Shown: one piece after another, positions 24,721 through 35,904 of the stretch | Position numbering within the stretch: the stretch's first letter is position 1 | Layout: every line of letters starts with the position of its first letter | Source: Nereocystis luetkeana | Lineage: Eukaryota > Sar > Phaeophyceae > Laminariales > Laminariaceae | Direction of reading: 5' to 3' | Assembly: GCA_031213475.1 (NCBI GenBank) | Contig: JARUPZ010000025.1 | Coordinates: forward strand, 2,616,077 to 2,680,076 | Length of the DNA: 64,000 nt | Position numbers and translations under genes: made by a program | Notes under the pieces: generated by a model | Database searches by the model: none | What the model saw: only the letters and a program-made list of their open reading frames with translations | Told to the model about the DNA's origin: nothing

Positions 24721-24894
24721 TGACTTTGGTTTCAATTTAATTATTTCGTACTGGAAATAGAGGTAATTATTTATTTTCCGTCATCGGGCACACGAAATAT
24801 ATGAAAAGAATATCGTGGGACTAAGACCCAAGGGGTATGGAGCCAAGCCGAAGGACAACGAAAAAGAAAGTGCAAGAAGCACTCTAGAGGCAAA

Positions 24895-25095
24895 CCGAAG
24901 CAGTGTACGTACGATGGTTTTTTATTCGATTGCTCTTTTGCACCGAATGTCCGCGAGTTTTCACCGTGACGGCACCCCAGACAACATGTATGTGTGTTCC
25001 TCTCTGTGATCCCCCCGACTACCGCGCGTTTCGTATGGCGCAGAGAGCACTCTAGACAGCAATCGCTGTAGTCAGTGGCCACGAGTAGAGGTGGG
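24895..25095 (+). repeat. Family N internal fragment
   Basis: The sequence around TGTCCGCGAGTTTTCACCGT through CGCTGTAGTCAGTGGCCACG matches 34270-34420 and 22800-22945. It has neither the left part nor the tail. Confidence 0.55.
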
Positions 25096-25099
25096 CACC

Positions 25100-26265
25100 T
25101 TGAAGAATAAAACCGGTGTAAACCAACTCAGCAGGCTTGTTCCAGGGCCGAATGAAATAGAAAAAAAAACTGGCTGTTTTGTTAACCCTCTATTATTTCC
25201 ATAAAGTTGCCAAAACCTTCTATAAAACGCTGCATATATATTATATATATGTGGCAATATTTGGTCAATGTTCACATCATAACGCCCTCAGATTTTAAAC
25301 TAACCCCTGATTACAGCACCAGCAGCAGGAGAGTGCAGCCGACGGCACGCCGACGCTCTGTATGGACTGAATGCTGCGGCATAAAGGACTCCAGGCACAG
25401 CCCACGTACCTCAGAGGTCGGTAGTCCTTCCAGCCCGGCCAAAATCCCCTGGGAAAAGCTGGGATGGCTGTTCTTTGTGATTCTGTTTTAGCCCCCCGCA
25501 CAAAACGACAACCACCATGTTGCATCCACACGGGGTTCACGGCCAGTGCCGTCAGCCCTATCATCACTGTGATCAATACCACCGGGTATCCTTCGTATCT
25601 CCCTCTACTACACAAGTTAAAGCGAGTCTAACGTAGGGCGTCGCGGGGTGGTCTGTGGTTTGATTACAACCTTGCGTCGGCGTTGTTGGCCGGAAATAGC
25701 AAATAATATACATACCTGGTACCAAATTTCTCTTTCCAGAAATTCGCCAACGAACAAGAAGTAAGCGTAATTCCCAGAGCAAAGCTTGACAAGTTTCCTG
25801 CTATTTTGGCAAGTCTACATTTCCATTTTTTTTAATATATAAAATGATGAAATACGTCAGCTGTGAGTTCGACTGATTACATAGTTGATTCTCAACTTTG
25901 CAAGCTGCGTAATATGTCTCGTCTATACCCGTTTTTACTGAATTTCCAAATTTTATGACAAGCCGTTCGCGCGTATTCTATATATATATGTCGAATGTAT
26001 CCCCTTGTCAAGGATATAGGCCAGTGACTCCCCTGGATGCTGCCCGGGTCACCAGGACAATATACACAATCATTCTGCGCACTGATACTATATAACCCAG
26101 ATAAGGGAGGGTAACATGACTTTACAACATGTTGAAATATTTTCATTTTACAAATTAAATATTGATTAACCTATTGACTTTTTGTATGGGATGGTTCTGA
26201 CTGGAAATGATGGAAATTTATTAAGTTTTTTGCTAAATTTAAATATATATGCGCCGTTACAAACG
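25100..26265. other. Unassigned spacer
   Basis: A minus-strand frame around 25490-25600 encodes a hydrophobic run (GYPVVLITVMIGLTALAV) but has no family context. TTCTCTTTCCAG at 25727-25738 followed shortly by AAGTAAGC resembles a tiny exon on the plus strand. Neither is convincing. Confidence 0.35.
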
Positions 26266-26269
26266 GCCC

Positions 26270-26420
26270 TGTGTAGTCGGTTTTCGAAAAAAATGTATAT
26301 ATAGATATATACATACATATATATGCCGGTTTCAACCGGTTAACCGGAAACCGGATGCCATCGGAAACACCGAGAAAGAGCGGGAAACCGGTTTATACCG
26401 GCAGAACCGGACATATTAGA
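26270..26420. repeat. CCGGTT palindrome-rich segment
   Basis: GCCGGTTTCAACCGGTTAAC, CGGAAACCGGATGCC, GGGAAACCGGTTTATACCGG and CAGAACCGGAC lie next to ATATATACATA runs. Confidence 0.55.
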
Positions 26421-26669
26421 GTGTCTGCGCATATTTTTTTACTTATCTACTAAGAGGCTGTGTTTTGTACTTGTTTGTAGCATGCAAATGTGATTTTGGT
26501 CGAAAAGTGGCGAGGTGTACCTGATTTGGGGCAAAACGTATCATCAATAGTAAACCATAATAATAAAGCATAATAATAATAATAATAATAGTAATCTCGT
26601 AATGGTGCGGTTTAGTAGGAGTCAAGAACAGAAGTAACAAGACTTATTAAGTACATATATATATTATTA

Positions 26670-26895
26670 AGATGAAGGAGGGAGCAAAAACAACACATAG
26701 CATGCAGCAAGCAGTGTTTATCGTAGAGAAAAACCATAAAATATTAGAGGAAGTAGACGTACCAGTAGAAGACTAGGTTCCCTTTGTACCAGTATATACT
26801 TTGGACGGAAATTTCTTCTTTCAAGAATGTTTAGATTGATCAACGTGGAAGCTCATGCGGCACACTGCTGCTGTCGGATTGCAAGCCTAATCATA
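26670..26895 (+). repeat. Family Q, diverged copy
   Basis: AGATGAAGGAGGGAGCAAAA and TTTCTTCTTTCAAGAATGTT to GCACACTGCTGCTGTCGGAT follow the family order at lower identity. Confidence 0.5.
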
Positions 26896-26984
26896 GAGTA
26901 TTAATAATGTGATCACCATGTTATTTTGAACGTGAGAAAAATCAATTGCCAGGAAAGAGTTATAATTTACGTCTAAGATCAATA

Positions 26985-27095
26985 ATAATCCTTTTGTTCC
27001 CGAGGTTTTCTTCTTTCGGGAAAGTTTATGAGTGATCCATGTTGAAGATCATGCCGCACATTGTCGGATGGCAAGAGAAATAATAATAATAGTTC
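26985..27095 (+). repeat. Family Q fragment
   Basis: CGAGGTTTTCTTCTTTCGGG through GCCGCACATTGTCGGATGGC matches 24610-24690. Confidence 0.65.
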
Positions 27096-27439
27096 TCTCA
27101 AGTTCATTATATTTGCGAACAGAGTGGCATACGCCAGAGGATACAAAGCATCCCCAAATTCCACCCTTATTAGGCTACTATATAATTCACCAGGTAGATA
27201 ACAAGGGGTATATGCCAGAGGATACAGCATATATATATATATACCTGGTATATCCACAATTAATTCCGCGCTATATCCTCCATGAGATGACAAGTTTGTT
27301 ACGTAAGAAGGATGCTGCATTTTATGGTGCGATGGTTGACAAAAGCCGGTTGTCAGCTTGGTTTCGGATGAAATTGCGCTGATCGTGAAATTACGACACG
27401 GCCGTTTTGTACTTTTTTCAACATGTATGTTCGCACGCA

Positions 27440-28295
27440 GACTAGGGCTGTGTGAGTTGGCTGGATTTCCCGCCTAGTTATTAGTTGGCTGGCTTCGTGG
27501 ATTCGCCAGTCAACTAACTGGCTTTAGTTGACTAGCTGACTGGCGTTTTTGCTATTATAGCCAACTAGCCGTCTAAAGTCGAGGGAGCGTAACGAGCCAA
27601 CAAAAGCTCCCCCGGTCGAGGGGACCCCGCTGAAGGCGCCCCCTGAGGACCCGCGCCGGAAGCGCCTCCGGAGGATCCCGCTGCAGGCGCCACCGGAGGC
27701 CAAAAAAACGCTATTTGGCCTCATTTTACACTCAATCAAGAAGTATGAATATTCGGCCAGGTCGATTCATCTTTGGGTTTGATCGCGAAACTGGTAATTC
27801 TTCAAGTTCGTCTTAGTTTTATCATACTTTGTAAGCATGCACCAGAAACATGGTACATACATGCTGTTCCCGTTTGGAGGTCTCTTACTACTGGTGGTAC
27901 ATTTTGTCATGACGGCAAAAACGTAAAAATACTCGTGTGGCACGCAGGAGCACACCACCACCAGTAGTAGTAAAAGGACACAAATAAGTAAAAAAGAAGG
28001 CCAGGCTCAGTGCTGCCGGCACCTCCAGCCCTGCCACCATCGGCACCGGCATGGGTGATGGCGATGGGTTGATACACCATGAATGAGTTGCAGAGGACCT
28101 TTATGTGTGCTCGCAGCGTGGTATTAACCCGTAGTATTTCTTGGAGTCGCCGGGAAATACCAAACAAGCCTTCCTACAAGCAAGGCAACCCAAATAAATG
28201 TGAAAAATAGCTGGATAGTTGGTACCGCCGCAACTAACTATAAAACCTAGCCAACTAATAACCAGATGGCAACAACTATTAGTCATCCAGCCCAT
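27440..28295. mobile_element. Possible DNA transposon remnant with AGTTGGCTGG-type inverted ends
   Basis: The left segment (TAGGGCTGTGTGAGTTGGCT, TAGTTATTAGTTGGCTGGCT) partly mirrors the right segment (CTAGCCAACTAATAACCAGA, TTAGTCATCCAGCCC). Tandem AGTTGGCTGG/CCAGTCAACT units lie in the left part. No transposase found. Confidence 0.4.
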
Positions 28296-28522
28296 AACCC
28301 TAACGCTGACCATACGAAAGGCTTTGCTGTTTTACCTGGACACAAGGATGGTTAGTAATAATATGTGGGTGCTGCTGGTTCAGCGGCGTCGCTTTTTGGG
28401 ATGTTGGGTGTGGGCGCCGCCAGCTGGGGGGATGTCATAGTTAACTCACCCCCCCATCCATGTGTTCTGGTGGCGTCTACAGGATATATTGTGTCCAGAT
28501 CGGTGCTCTGTATAGTAGCTAC

Positions 28523-28631
28523 TATTACGGGGGACCATAGTTAATAGGACCAAATATTGTTAGTAAAAAGGGTTAAGTATATAGTTTTTTATGTATACCA
28601 TAGGTCCTATTAACTATGGTCCCCCGTAATA
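28523..28631 (+). mobile_element. MITE-A copy with perfect 29-nt arms
   Basis: The arms TATTACGGGGGACCATAGTT...AATAGGACC and their inverse complement are identical over 29 nt, so this copy is young or conserved. It makes a good reference for the family. Confidence 0.93.
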
Positions 28632-29134
28632 TTGTATTGTAGGGGTGGGTGTTTCACTGTGTACTACACGCGAACAACAGCTGAGTGCTGTTCGGTGATT
28701 CGATAGTCTTCGTTCGGGATGGGGGGGGGGGGGGGGGGTACCGATCAAAATTCCGACGAGAAATAAGCGAGAAATTACTCGCCGGCGGTTGTCTTTTTTG
28801 GTCCCACGGTAACGCAGTGCGTCATCGCGAGACCCATATAAATCCCTGTCCTCTTTCTTTTCTCCTCTGATTCGTGACCACGGTACATACATGCCAACTA
28901 GTAGTAGTGTAAAACCCTGCCGGTAAGGTTACCACTGCTGTAATTTACCAGGAACGCCTTTTGATGTATCAGGTATACAATCGACCTCGTCGAGCCTCGT
29001 GCACGTCTTCCATGCCTCTAAGCTTATGTATTTTAGAGATTGCCACGCTTTACCAGAGCAGTATAATGTTCCTGGTAGGGTTGCAATAATGGTTGAAGCT
29101 CTACACAAATATAGGATATGTATGTGTGGGTTCA

Positions 29135-29215
29135 TAGTAACCAGTTCCTTCTATCCGTCAACATCCAGCACAACAACCAAAATCTGTGTCGATTCTTCCA
29201 TCGAAAAATAAAAAA
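29135..29215 (+). repeat. Family S fragment
   Basis: CCGTCAACATCCAGCACAAC and GTCGATTCTTCCATCG match the family S core. Confidence 0.55.
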
Positions 29216-29284
29216 AACAAGCAAAGAAAAATGCACATGACAACTAAATAAAGAGCATCTACACCTCAGACGAAAATGAAAGAC

Positions 29285-29870
29285 AAGTGGCCAACACCCA
29301 ACAAAAGGTACCTTCCTATTTCGGTGACCGGGACGCGGCCCTAAGACGCGATTACATCGGTCAACGCCGGCCACCACCCGATGCTGGCCACCTTTACGCC
29401 GGGCATATATACCCGATTTCGGCTACGTACCCCCCAAGAGTGTACCCGATTATTGTGCCCACCTACCCGAAAATGACCAGTCTATTCGACCACAACGACC
29501 GACCACCACCACCTCGGGGTTCATGCCTCTTGTCTCCCGACGAAGACGGGCAACAACATCAGATTCTGTGATATGTCCATGATTTATTTCGTCCATTCTA
29601 TGAATTGACTATTCATAGCTTATTCGCTCCCTCTGCTGCAGTGCTGAACCAACCAATGAACACAAAAAACACCGCTCTCCCTCTCATTCTTTCCTGTTCC
29701 TCTCCCAGTCCAAGTTTAGCACAGCCCCCTCCCTCCCTCTCCCCCTCTCTCTACCGAACGAAAAGTAACCTAAGCACAGCAGTATATAGTGGTGACGAAT
29801 CATGGGCGACGCTACCAACTTCGTGACAGATGAAGTGTTATCCAGACACAAAGAGTATCGTTGCTATGCA
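29285..29870 (+). repeat. Left arm of a large inverted repeat
   Basis: The sequence from ACAAGTGGCCAACACCCAAC through CGACGCTACCAACTTCGTGA matches the reverse complement of 31585-32275, with CCCGATTATTGTGCCCACCT and GACGAAGACGGGCAACAACA as anchors. No protein recognised. Confidence 0.7.
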
Positions 29871-30159
29871 GCACCTATCTATGATCTTAATCTACGGAGT
29901 ATTTTTTCTCATTCCTGTCCACGCTCTCGAATTCATATTCAAGACAGGGTGTGCCGTGGGCGCGCTGCTTTCACTACATAAACGTAGTTAGTTTTAGTAT
30001 TTCCACCCAACCCTCGAGCCTGAAATTCTCAGCACGTCAAATTCGTACACGGGTAATTACTCTCGCGTTGCAGTCATCTTGATTTTTTTGGGCGCGCACG
30101 GGCCGGGTTTTCGTTCGGTGCTTACTGGTATCTGAAAAAAAAAAAGCATTCGTATGTGT

Positions 30160-30285
30160 GTCTGTTCTTCACATTAAACCGTTATTTTTCTACCCGTCGA
30201 CATCCAGCACAGCCAGTGTCCGTGCCGATTCTTCAATCCTAGAAGAGATACAAGTTCTGTGGGAACAAATCTACGTCACAGGAGA
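30160..30285 (+). repeat. Family S copy
   Basis: CTACCCGTCGACATCCAGCA, CGTGCCGATTCTTCAATCCT and ACAAGTTCTGTGGGAACAAA match 18660-18780. Confidence 0.6.
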
Positions 30286-30739
30286 TACTACGTTGCCACG
30301 TATGCAGAATAAGCACAGCAGTGGGCAATGCAATGCCATGTCAGCATACTATTAATAGATAGATACGACAGGCACGACATACACATTCTATGAAATGGAG
30401 AAACGAAAGGAAACAATCAGAGAGAAAACAAAAAACAAAGAAGACAAATCGAAAGAATACATACGACGAGTAGATGCGTCGTATCCGCGTCGAACGTGTT
30501 GTCGAGTGAAGTGTAGTGACGACACACAACATTCATCATGAGATAGATGACGTCTCTGAAAACTGTACGAATAACTTTTCCCCGAAGGCAACAGGTACCT
30601 GGTAGGTCCTGAAATGTTGCACGACGACGAGCGAACTACTCGTTCGTACGAGGGATACGAGCTATGTGTCAACTATAGTTAATAGGAACTTAATGTTGTG
30701 TATCGTGAACTATTTACGAATGGCTACTGTTATTTCTTT

Positions 30740-30846
30740 TTAACCCCTTTAGAACTCCAATCAATCCCGTTTTGGGGACAAGGCAGTCAAATTCCAAGTA
30801 ATTTGTCCCCAATTGTCCCCAAAACGAGACTGCAGTAAAGGGTTAA
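30740..30846. mobile_element. MITE-P copy with duplicated TTGTCCCCAA
   Basis: It is flanked by TTAA on both sides. AATTTGTCCCCAATTGTCCC shows an internal duplication, and part of the right arm is deleted. Confidence 0.8.
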
Positions 30847-30935
30847 ATGTTTCCGAGGTCTTCTTCTTTCGGGAAAGTTATGAGTGATCCATGTTGAAGA
30901 TTTATGCTGCACATTGTCGGATGGAAAAAGAAATG
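30845..30935 (+). repeat. Family Q fragment
   Basis: TTTCCGAGGTCTTCTTCTTT to GCTGCACATTGTCGGATGG. It directly abuts the right TTAA of a MITE-P copy. Confidence 0.65.
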
Positions 30936-31584
30936 ATATAGTATGTAACTGATTTTGGCACAAACGGATCAGTCAGGTATAATACCTGATTTTGGCATTT
31001 ATTTGCCCTAATTGATATGTAGGTCTCGTCCGTCATCGTCCAACATTTCAGTATTATTTAGTTGCCTTGGGGGGGAAAGATTATTCGTGTTGTTTTCCGA
31101 GGCGTCATGGTAGGCTACGTCTCGTCTCACCGTGATGATGACCGTATCGTGTCGCCACTACTACCTGGTACCTGGTATATGATTTGCCCGACCAGGTACG
31201 TTCGACACGACGAGTATGACACATACATGTTACTAGACTATTATAGTACGAGTATACGAAATGTTTTTTTTTTCCGGATATATACTGGTTCGTACGTACG
31301 AGTATACTGCCCAAAGCACCGAACAAACCCGGCCCGCGCATGCCAAAAATATGCATGATGACTACAACGCCACAACAGCAGTTTGTTAGTTACCCGTGCA
31401 CGAATTTGACGGATGGATGACGATTTCTGGCGCAAGGGCTGGAGGAAAATATGAAAACGACACTACTAGTAGGTACTGACAAGAAAGAGAGACTAGTGTG
31501 CCCACGAACACACCCTGTCTTACATAGGAATTCCAGCGTGGACAGGAATGATTTAGGAATACATGCTGCATAGCAGTGCTCACT

Positions 31585-32275
31585 CTTCTTCGTGTCTGGA
31601 TAACATTCCATTCGTCACAAAGTTGGTAGCGTCGGCCATGCTTCGTCACTACTACTACAATACTGCTGTGCTTAGTTAGTTAGGTTGTTTTTCGCTCGGG
31701 AGAAGATCGAAGATAGGGATGTCCTAAATTTGGTCTGGGAGAGGAAATAAGAGGGAGGGAGCGCGGTGGTTTGTCTGTTCATTGGCTGGTTCAGCACTAC
31801 TACAGCAGAGAGAGAGCGAATGAAATATTAATATTAATAGTCTGAAATAACCCTCATCATGGGCGTTGCGCAGGTGTTCTTGCCCGTCTTCATTGGCTGG
31901 TTCAGCACTACAACAGAGAGAGAGCGAATGAACTACCATGGTATTAATAGTCTGAAATAACCCTCATCATGGGCGTTGCGCAGGTGTTCTTGCCCGTCTT
32001 CGTCGGGACAAGAGGCGTGAACCGCGAGGTGGTCGTTGTGGTCGAATAATTAGACCAATTTCGAGTAGGTAGGTACAATAATCGGGTACCCTCTTGGGGG
32101 GTATGTAGCCGACATCGGGTATGCCCGGGGTAAATGTGGCCAACATCATCGGGTGATGGTCGGCGTTGGCCGATAAAATGGCGTCCTGGGGCCGTCGCGG
32201 TCACTGAAACAAAAAGGTACCCGATTTTGGCCACAGAGTCATCGAGTATACCCTATTTTGGCCATTTGTCGAACT
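31585..32275 (-). repeat. Right arm of the large inverted repeat, with tandem duplication
   Basis: This is the inverse of 29285-29870. It contains a 110-bp direct duplication: GAAATAACCCTCATCATGGG occurs at about 31844 and 31954, along with ATTGGCTGGTTCAGCACTAC. Confidence 0.7.
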
Positions 32276-32669
32276 AAAAGTGGGGTCCGTGCACGTACGC
32301 ATCAGGCACATGCGGTACGCTGTTACAGCTTGCCTCAGAAACCGTGGGGACCGCATACTACCCAGGAAGAAGTTGACAGGAGGAGGAGAAAAACAGCTCC
32401 ATAGTACAGCAGCTATCAGAAGGCGTTTATGGGGGGGTGGCATACTCGCTCTTGGATAGATAGATAGGTAGATTAACCCACAAACCAAGCGTAGTGTGTC
32501 TGGGTATCCTCGATGCCTCTCTGTATATCTACTTCAGCTGAACGTTTCAGCTGTTGTCGCGACATGCATCTCGGAACCCGCGGTTTTCGGGCCTATATTA
32601 ATAGTGGTGCGGAGCAGCTGCTCCGCGTATTGCCTAACTAACTGCTGTGTAAAAAAAGAAGCCACTCAC

Positions 32670-32835
32670 CCAGTTCATTCGTTGTTTCCAGCTTCAACAG
32701 CTCCTTGATCATGATGCCGACGTAGGGGAAAAGGTTGACTATAGTGTACATGTTGAGAGTCATACCCAGGGATAAGATCATAACGATCCCCGCGGGAAAC
32801 TTCCTGGCCAGATCAGTTTCTCGAGCGATAAACAT
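32670..32835 (-). CDS. First exon of a major-facilitator-type transporter, rest not found
   Basis: The ATG at 32835 has A at -3 and an in-frame TAG 27 nt upstream. The 166-nt exon encodes MFIARETDLARKFPAGI, then a hydrophobic segment including MTLNMYTIVNLFPYVGIMI, then KELLKLETTNEL, and ends at a strong donor G/GTGAGT. A first transmembrane helix followed by NLFPYVG-x-M and TTNE-x-G resembles the start of MFS transporters of the zinc-induced-facilitator/multidrug type. I could not recognise a second exon on the minus strand below 32.6 kb. It is either a gene with a very long first intron, a gene broken by repeats, or a captured exon. Substrate cannot be predicted. Confidence 0.55.
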
Positions 32836-33217
32836 TTTCAGAGTTTCTCGAGGGCGTAGTAGCTAGCAGCACCTGGTGCGGCTGGGCTGGTGCTGGCTCA
32901 AACTCTCTGAATGCTGGGATTATTGATGGCTGCAGAAAAAAATGTGGTATATTATACTGGATGTGAATCCTGGCATACGACGGCACTGAAGCACGGTACA
33001 CGCGTATATATCAGGCGTATTCTAGCTGGGGTGCTCTCACTACTATGCTGGACGGAGAAGATGGGGAAAAAAAAAAAATGAAGGTCAAACTCTGTCATAC
33101 ACGTTGTCCAAGCGTAACCTGGAAACAGGTATGGTTGGCGTGGTGCTCCCAAAATAACGTTCACATCGAGAAGGCCATGGTCCCGAAACGTGCTGAACCC
33201 CTATTAATAGGAAGATG

Positions 33218-33290
33218 CCCTTGTAGAACCGTAGTTCCGTTTTTGGGGGCAAACCACTCAATTCCCAAGTAGTTTGTTCCCAAAACCGGA
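33218..33290. repeat. MITE-P fragment
   Basis: The left arm GTAGAACCGTAGTTCCGTTT and the loop ACCACTCAATTCCCAAGTAG are present. The right arm stops after CCAAAACCGGACT. Confidence 0.65.
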
Positions 33291-33304
33291 CTAAGAATAC
33301 ACTA

Positions 33305-34690
33305 CCGTCCGTTCCCCTCGCTGCCTCGGCAAGGAATGCTGCGAGGCATGCCCTATCAGGCTTATAGCGAGTGGGGTAGGTCTTTTTGGCGGGTGTAAGG
33401 CCGGACTCACCCTCAACGAGTGATACCTTCTTGCTGCTGCCTGTGGCCGCGAGGCTCAGGCGGCAGTAGAGTTGGGTCGTACGTGGTGCGTCAGGCACGG
33501 AGACCTACGATTCGCGCGTTTTATTTAGGCAGCTGCGGCAGAGCAGCAATGCTCAATCGGGGTGTCCGTGCGCGGAGGCAGGCGCCACCACAGGCCACAC
33601 TACGTCACAGTCGATTGCGCCGGTAGGAGGCTGGATTCGAGGACGGGGGAGGAGGGAGACTGAGCGTCGACGTGCGGGGAAGAGACGGATGGACCTCCCC
33701 CTGCGCGAGAATGTTTATTTTTCAGATCAGGACCGCAAGTGCGAGGAGCAGTTTGTTTTTCAGGATGGCGGAGAAAGGGAACCGACTGGAAGGGAGTGAC
33801 AACGAGAGCACGTACGTGCAAAGGAGCGGGCGGATCGGGCCAAGGAGATGAGGCGCCCATGAAGAGCGGCAGGAAGACGGTGCACGGAGACCCATGATCT
33901 GCGCGCACACTATCATCAGGAGAGAAGCAGTCATAGTTTGTTTTTACCTGGTATTGTTTTTCACGAAGCAGAATAGTATCTACCAGGTACTTGTTATTAA
34001 CGTCACTGATCTTTTTTTTTCTGCCCCGGAGAGCGAGAGGAAACCCCTGTCCACACTTCTTTCTCAAGTTTTCGTGTGCCGGCTCGAACCCGGGTCGTTT
34101 CTTCCACCGGTCTTTGTGTTAACGAGTTGTATATCCTTCATGGGGAATAACCCACGCAATTTTCAGGGATGTGGTATCAATGCTGCTGTGCTGCACTTTT
34201 TTCGTGTCAGACAGCCCAGGAAGAGATGGCGATCGTTGATATTCGTGTTGTAGTAAGGTTCGATTGCTCCTTTTTTCACTGCATATCCGCGAGTCTTCAC
34301 TCTGACAGCACTCCAGATAGCAGGCAGGTGTGTTCCTCTTTCGTGTTCACGACTACCGTGCGTTTCATACGGTGCAGGCAGCACTCCAGACAGCAGCCGC
34401 TGTAGTCAGCAGCCACAACTTGGTTAGTGGCGGGAACGGGGATACTCTGTTATGTTATAGTTGACAGCATATATATATATATACCCGCGGTCATGTTAGT
34501 TCAGTTTACACCTTGGTTTTATCTTGTGTGCGCTTTCTTCGTCTCGTTTATTTTTAGGCTGCCGAATTTCGTGTGTTGTGGTTTCTCGGATCTTCCTAGG
34601 GCTCCAGCACGTTTGTGTAACCACGGACTCCTTCGTTAGAGAGTTAAATAATAATGTGAGAACAACAACAATAATAATAGTGGACGCTGG
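33305..34690 (+). mobile_element. Dispersed element family N, longest copy, CAA/AAT tail
   Basis: This is the longest copy of a family with relatives at 19.2-20.4, 22.6-23.25, 24.9-25.1, 35.17-35.24 and 39.15-39.28 kb. The left part (33305-34178) matches 19233-20410, and the right part (34180-34690) matches 22640-23250. It ends in GAGAACAACAACAATAATAA. That tail and the variable 5' ends point to a non-LTR-type or non-autonomous retroelement. No coding domain is recognisable. The boundary near 33305 is set by where the match begins. Confidence 0.65.
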
Positions 34691-35164
34691 GAACCATCTA
34701 CACCTATACTGAAGTTACGTGAGACGAAAATGGTGCACAGGCGTACGCACGAAACAAAATCAACAGTTTAGTTAGAAGGTTTCACAATAAAATACGTAGG
34801 CTCGAAACTTTAGAGCGGTGTTTTTACTCAAAAGTAGAGTTGTGCGGTCCGCACTAATATTAATAATAATGGTGTTGGCAACCAACCAGTCAGTAAGCAA
34901 ATATAAAAAGGGCTTCGTTTGATTATTAAGGACGAGAAAAAAACACGAAAAAAAAACGAAACGAAAAGAAAAGCCGACTCGAATTTTTACGCGGTGCAAT
35001 TTTTCGGAATGACTCAACCACCACAGCACGTGATTCCCGGCGATAGCGCTCGTCGGCGACGGTGGATAGACACAACTCGCACACGTGAGGCACCCTCCAC
35101 ACCAAACGGTTCTCGTGGTCCAACCCACACCCTCCGGAGTGCTCTATAACTTGTGTATCAGCCA

Positions 35165-35245
35165 TCGCTGTTCGATGGCAGACGTTTGAATGTTGAATGG
35201 GACCCCTTCGTCAGAGAGTTAATGTGAGAACAAAAACAACATTTA
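35165..35245 (+). repeat. Family N short 3' end
   Basis: CCCCTTCGTCAGAGAGTTAA followed by TGTGAGAACAAAAACAACAT matches the 3' terminus of family N at 34625-34670. Confidence 0.5.
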
Positions 35246-35637
35246 TTTGCTTTACCGCTTTACACACACTTCCCATGCTTGGTGGTAGTTTTTTTTATTA
35301 TTGTTTCCTACTTTTCGTAATATTTGTGCTTTTATTTCAACATACGTTTAAAAATAGGTGTTCAACCAGCTATAGCTGCTTGCTGATCATCAACGCCAAC
35401 ACCTTTTGTGCTGAAAAACTAAATGTGGTGCGGAGCAATTTCGACTGGGCAATTGAATAGTTGCAAGGAAGGGGGTGGTGAAAGAACGCCTGCTCCAAAT
35501 CGTCTCGGTGACCACGCAGACAGGTCGCCATTTAATTTTCGAGGAGGGTGTCGAGGTTCAAGCTCCAGCTTTTAGGGACCGCCAAGAAGGAAGAAGGAAC
35601 AGGGGGGGGAAGGACGACAGACCCACACCGATGGCGT

Positions 35638-35770
35638 GGGGATGGAGCTCGGATGCAGCCTAGGATTTTAAAAATACGTCGTAGAACGTACTGAGAAGGA
35701 AGGAGCAAGGACAGCAAATTGAGTAGATACGCCGAAAATTGGCACAGAGGGGAGATAGACGGCAATTTTT
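35638..35770 (+). repeat. Family Q left fragment
   Basis: TGGAGCTCGGATGCAGCCTA through TTGGCACAGAGGGGAGATAG matches 24480-24600. Confidence 0.62.
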
Positions 35771-35904
35771 TAACGTCACGGGACAGCTCACGCGGACTTT
35801 AATTGCGCGCCGCGCAATGTATAAAAAACCCCTGTTCTGGCAGGCACTGGAGTCATTCCCATTGACATAATAAGTCAACTTTTATGAGAGTCCTTGGCAG
35901 ACAT

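Noticed and set aside
25295..25615. Hydrophobic minus-strand frame (GYPVVLITVMIGLTALAV) as a second transporter exon
   Set aside because: It matches no transporter motif I can name, lacks convincing splice sites and lies 7 kb from the orphan exon.
30665..30720. Additional MITE-A copy (CAACTATAGTTAATAGGAAC)
   Set aside because: Only the AGTTAATAGGA part matches; the ends and core are too diverged to claim.
34075..34105. B-box-like CGACCCGGGTTCGAGCCGGC (minus strand)
   Set aside because: No A box at a suitable distance; treated as part of family N or chance.
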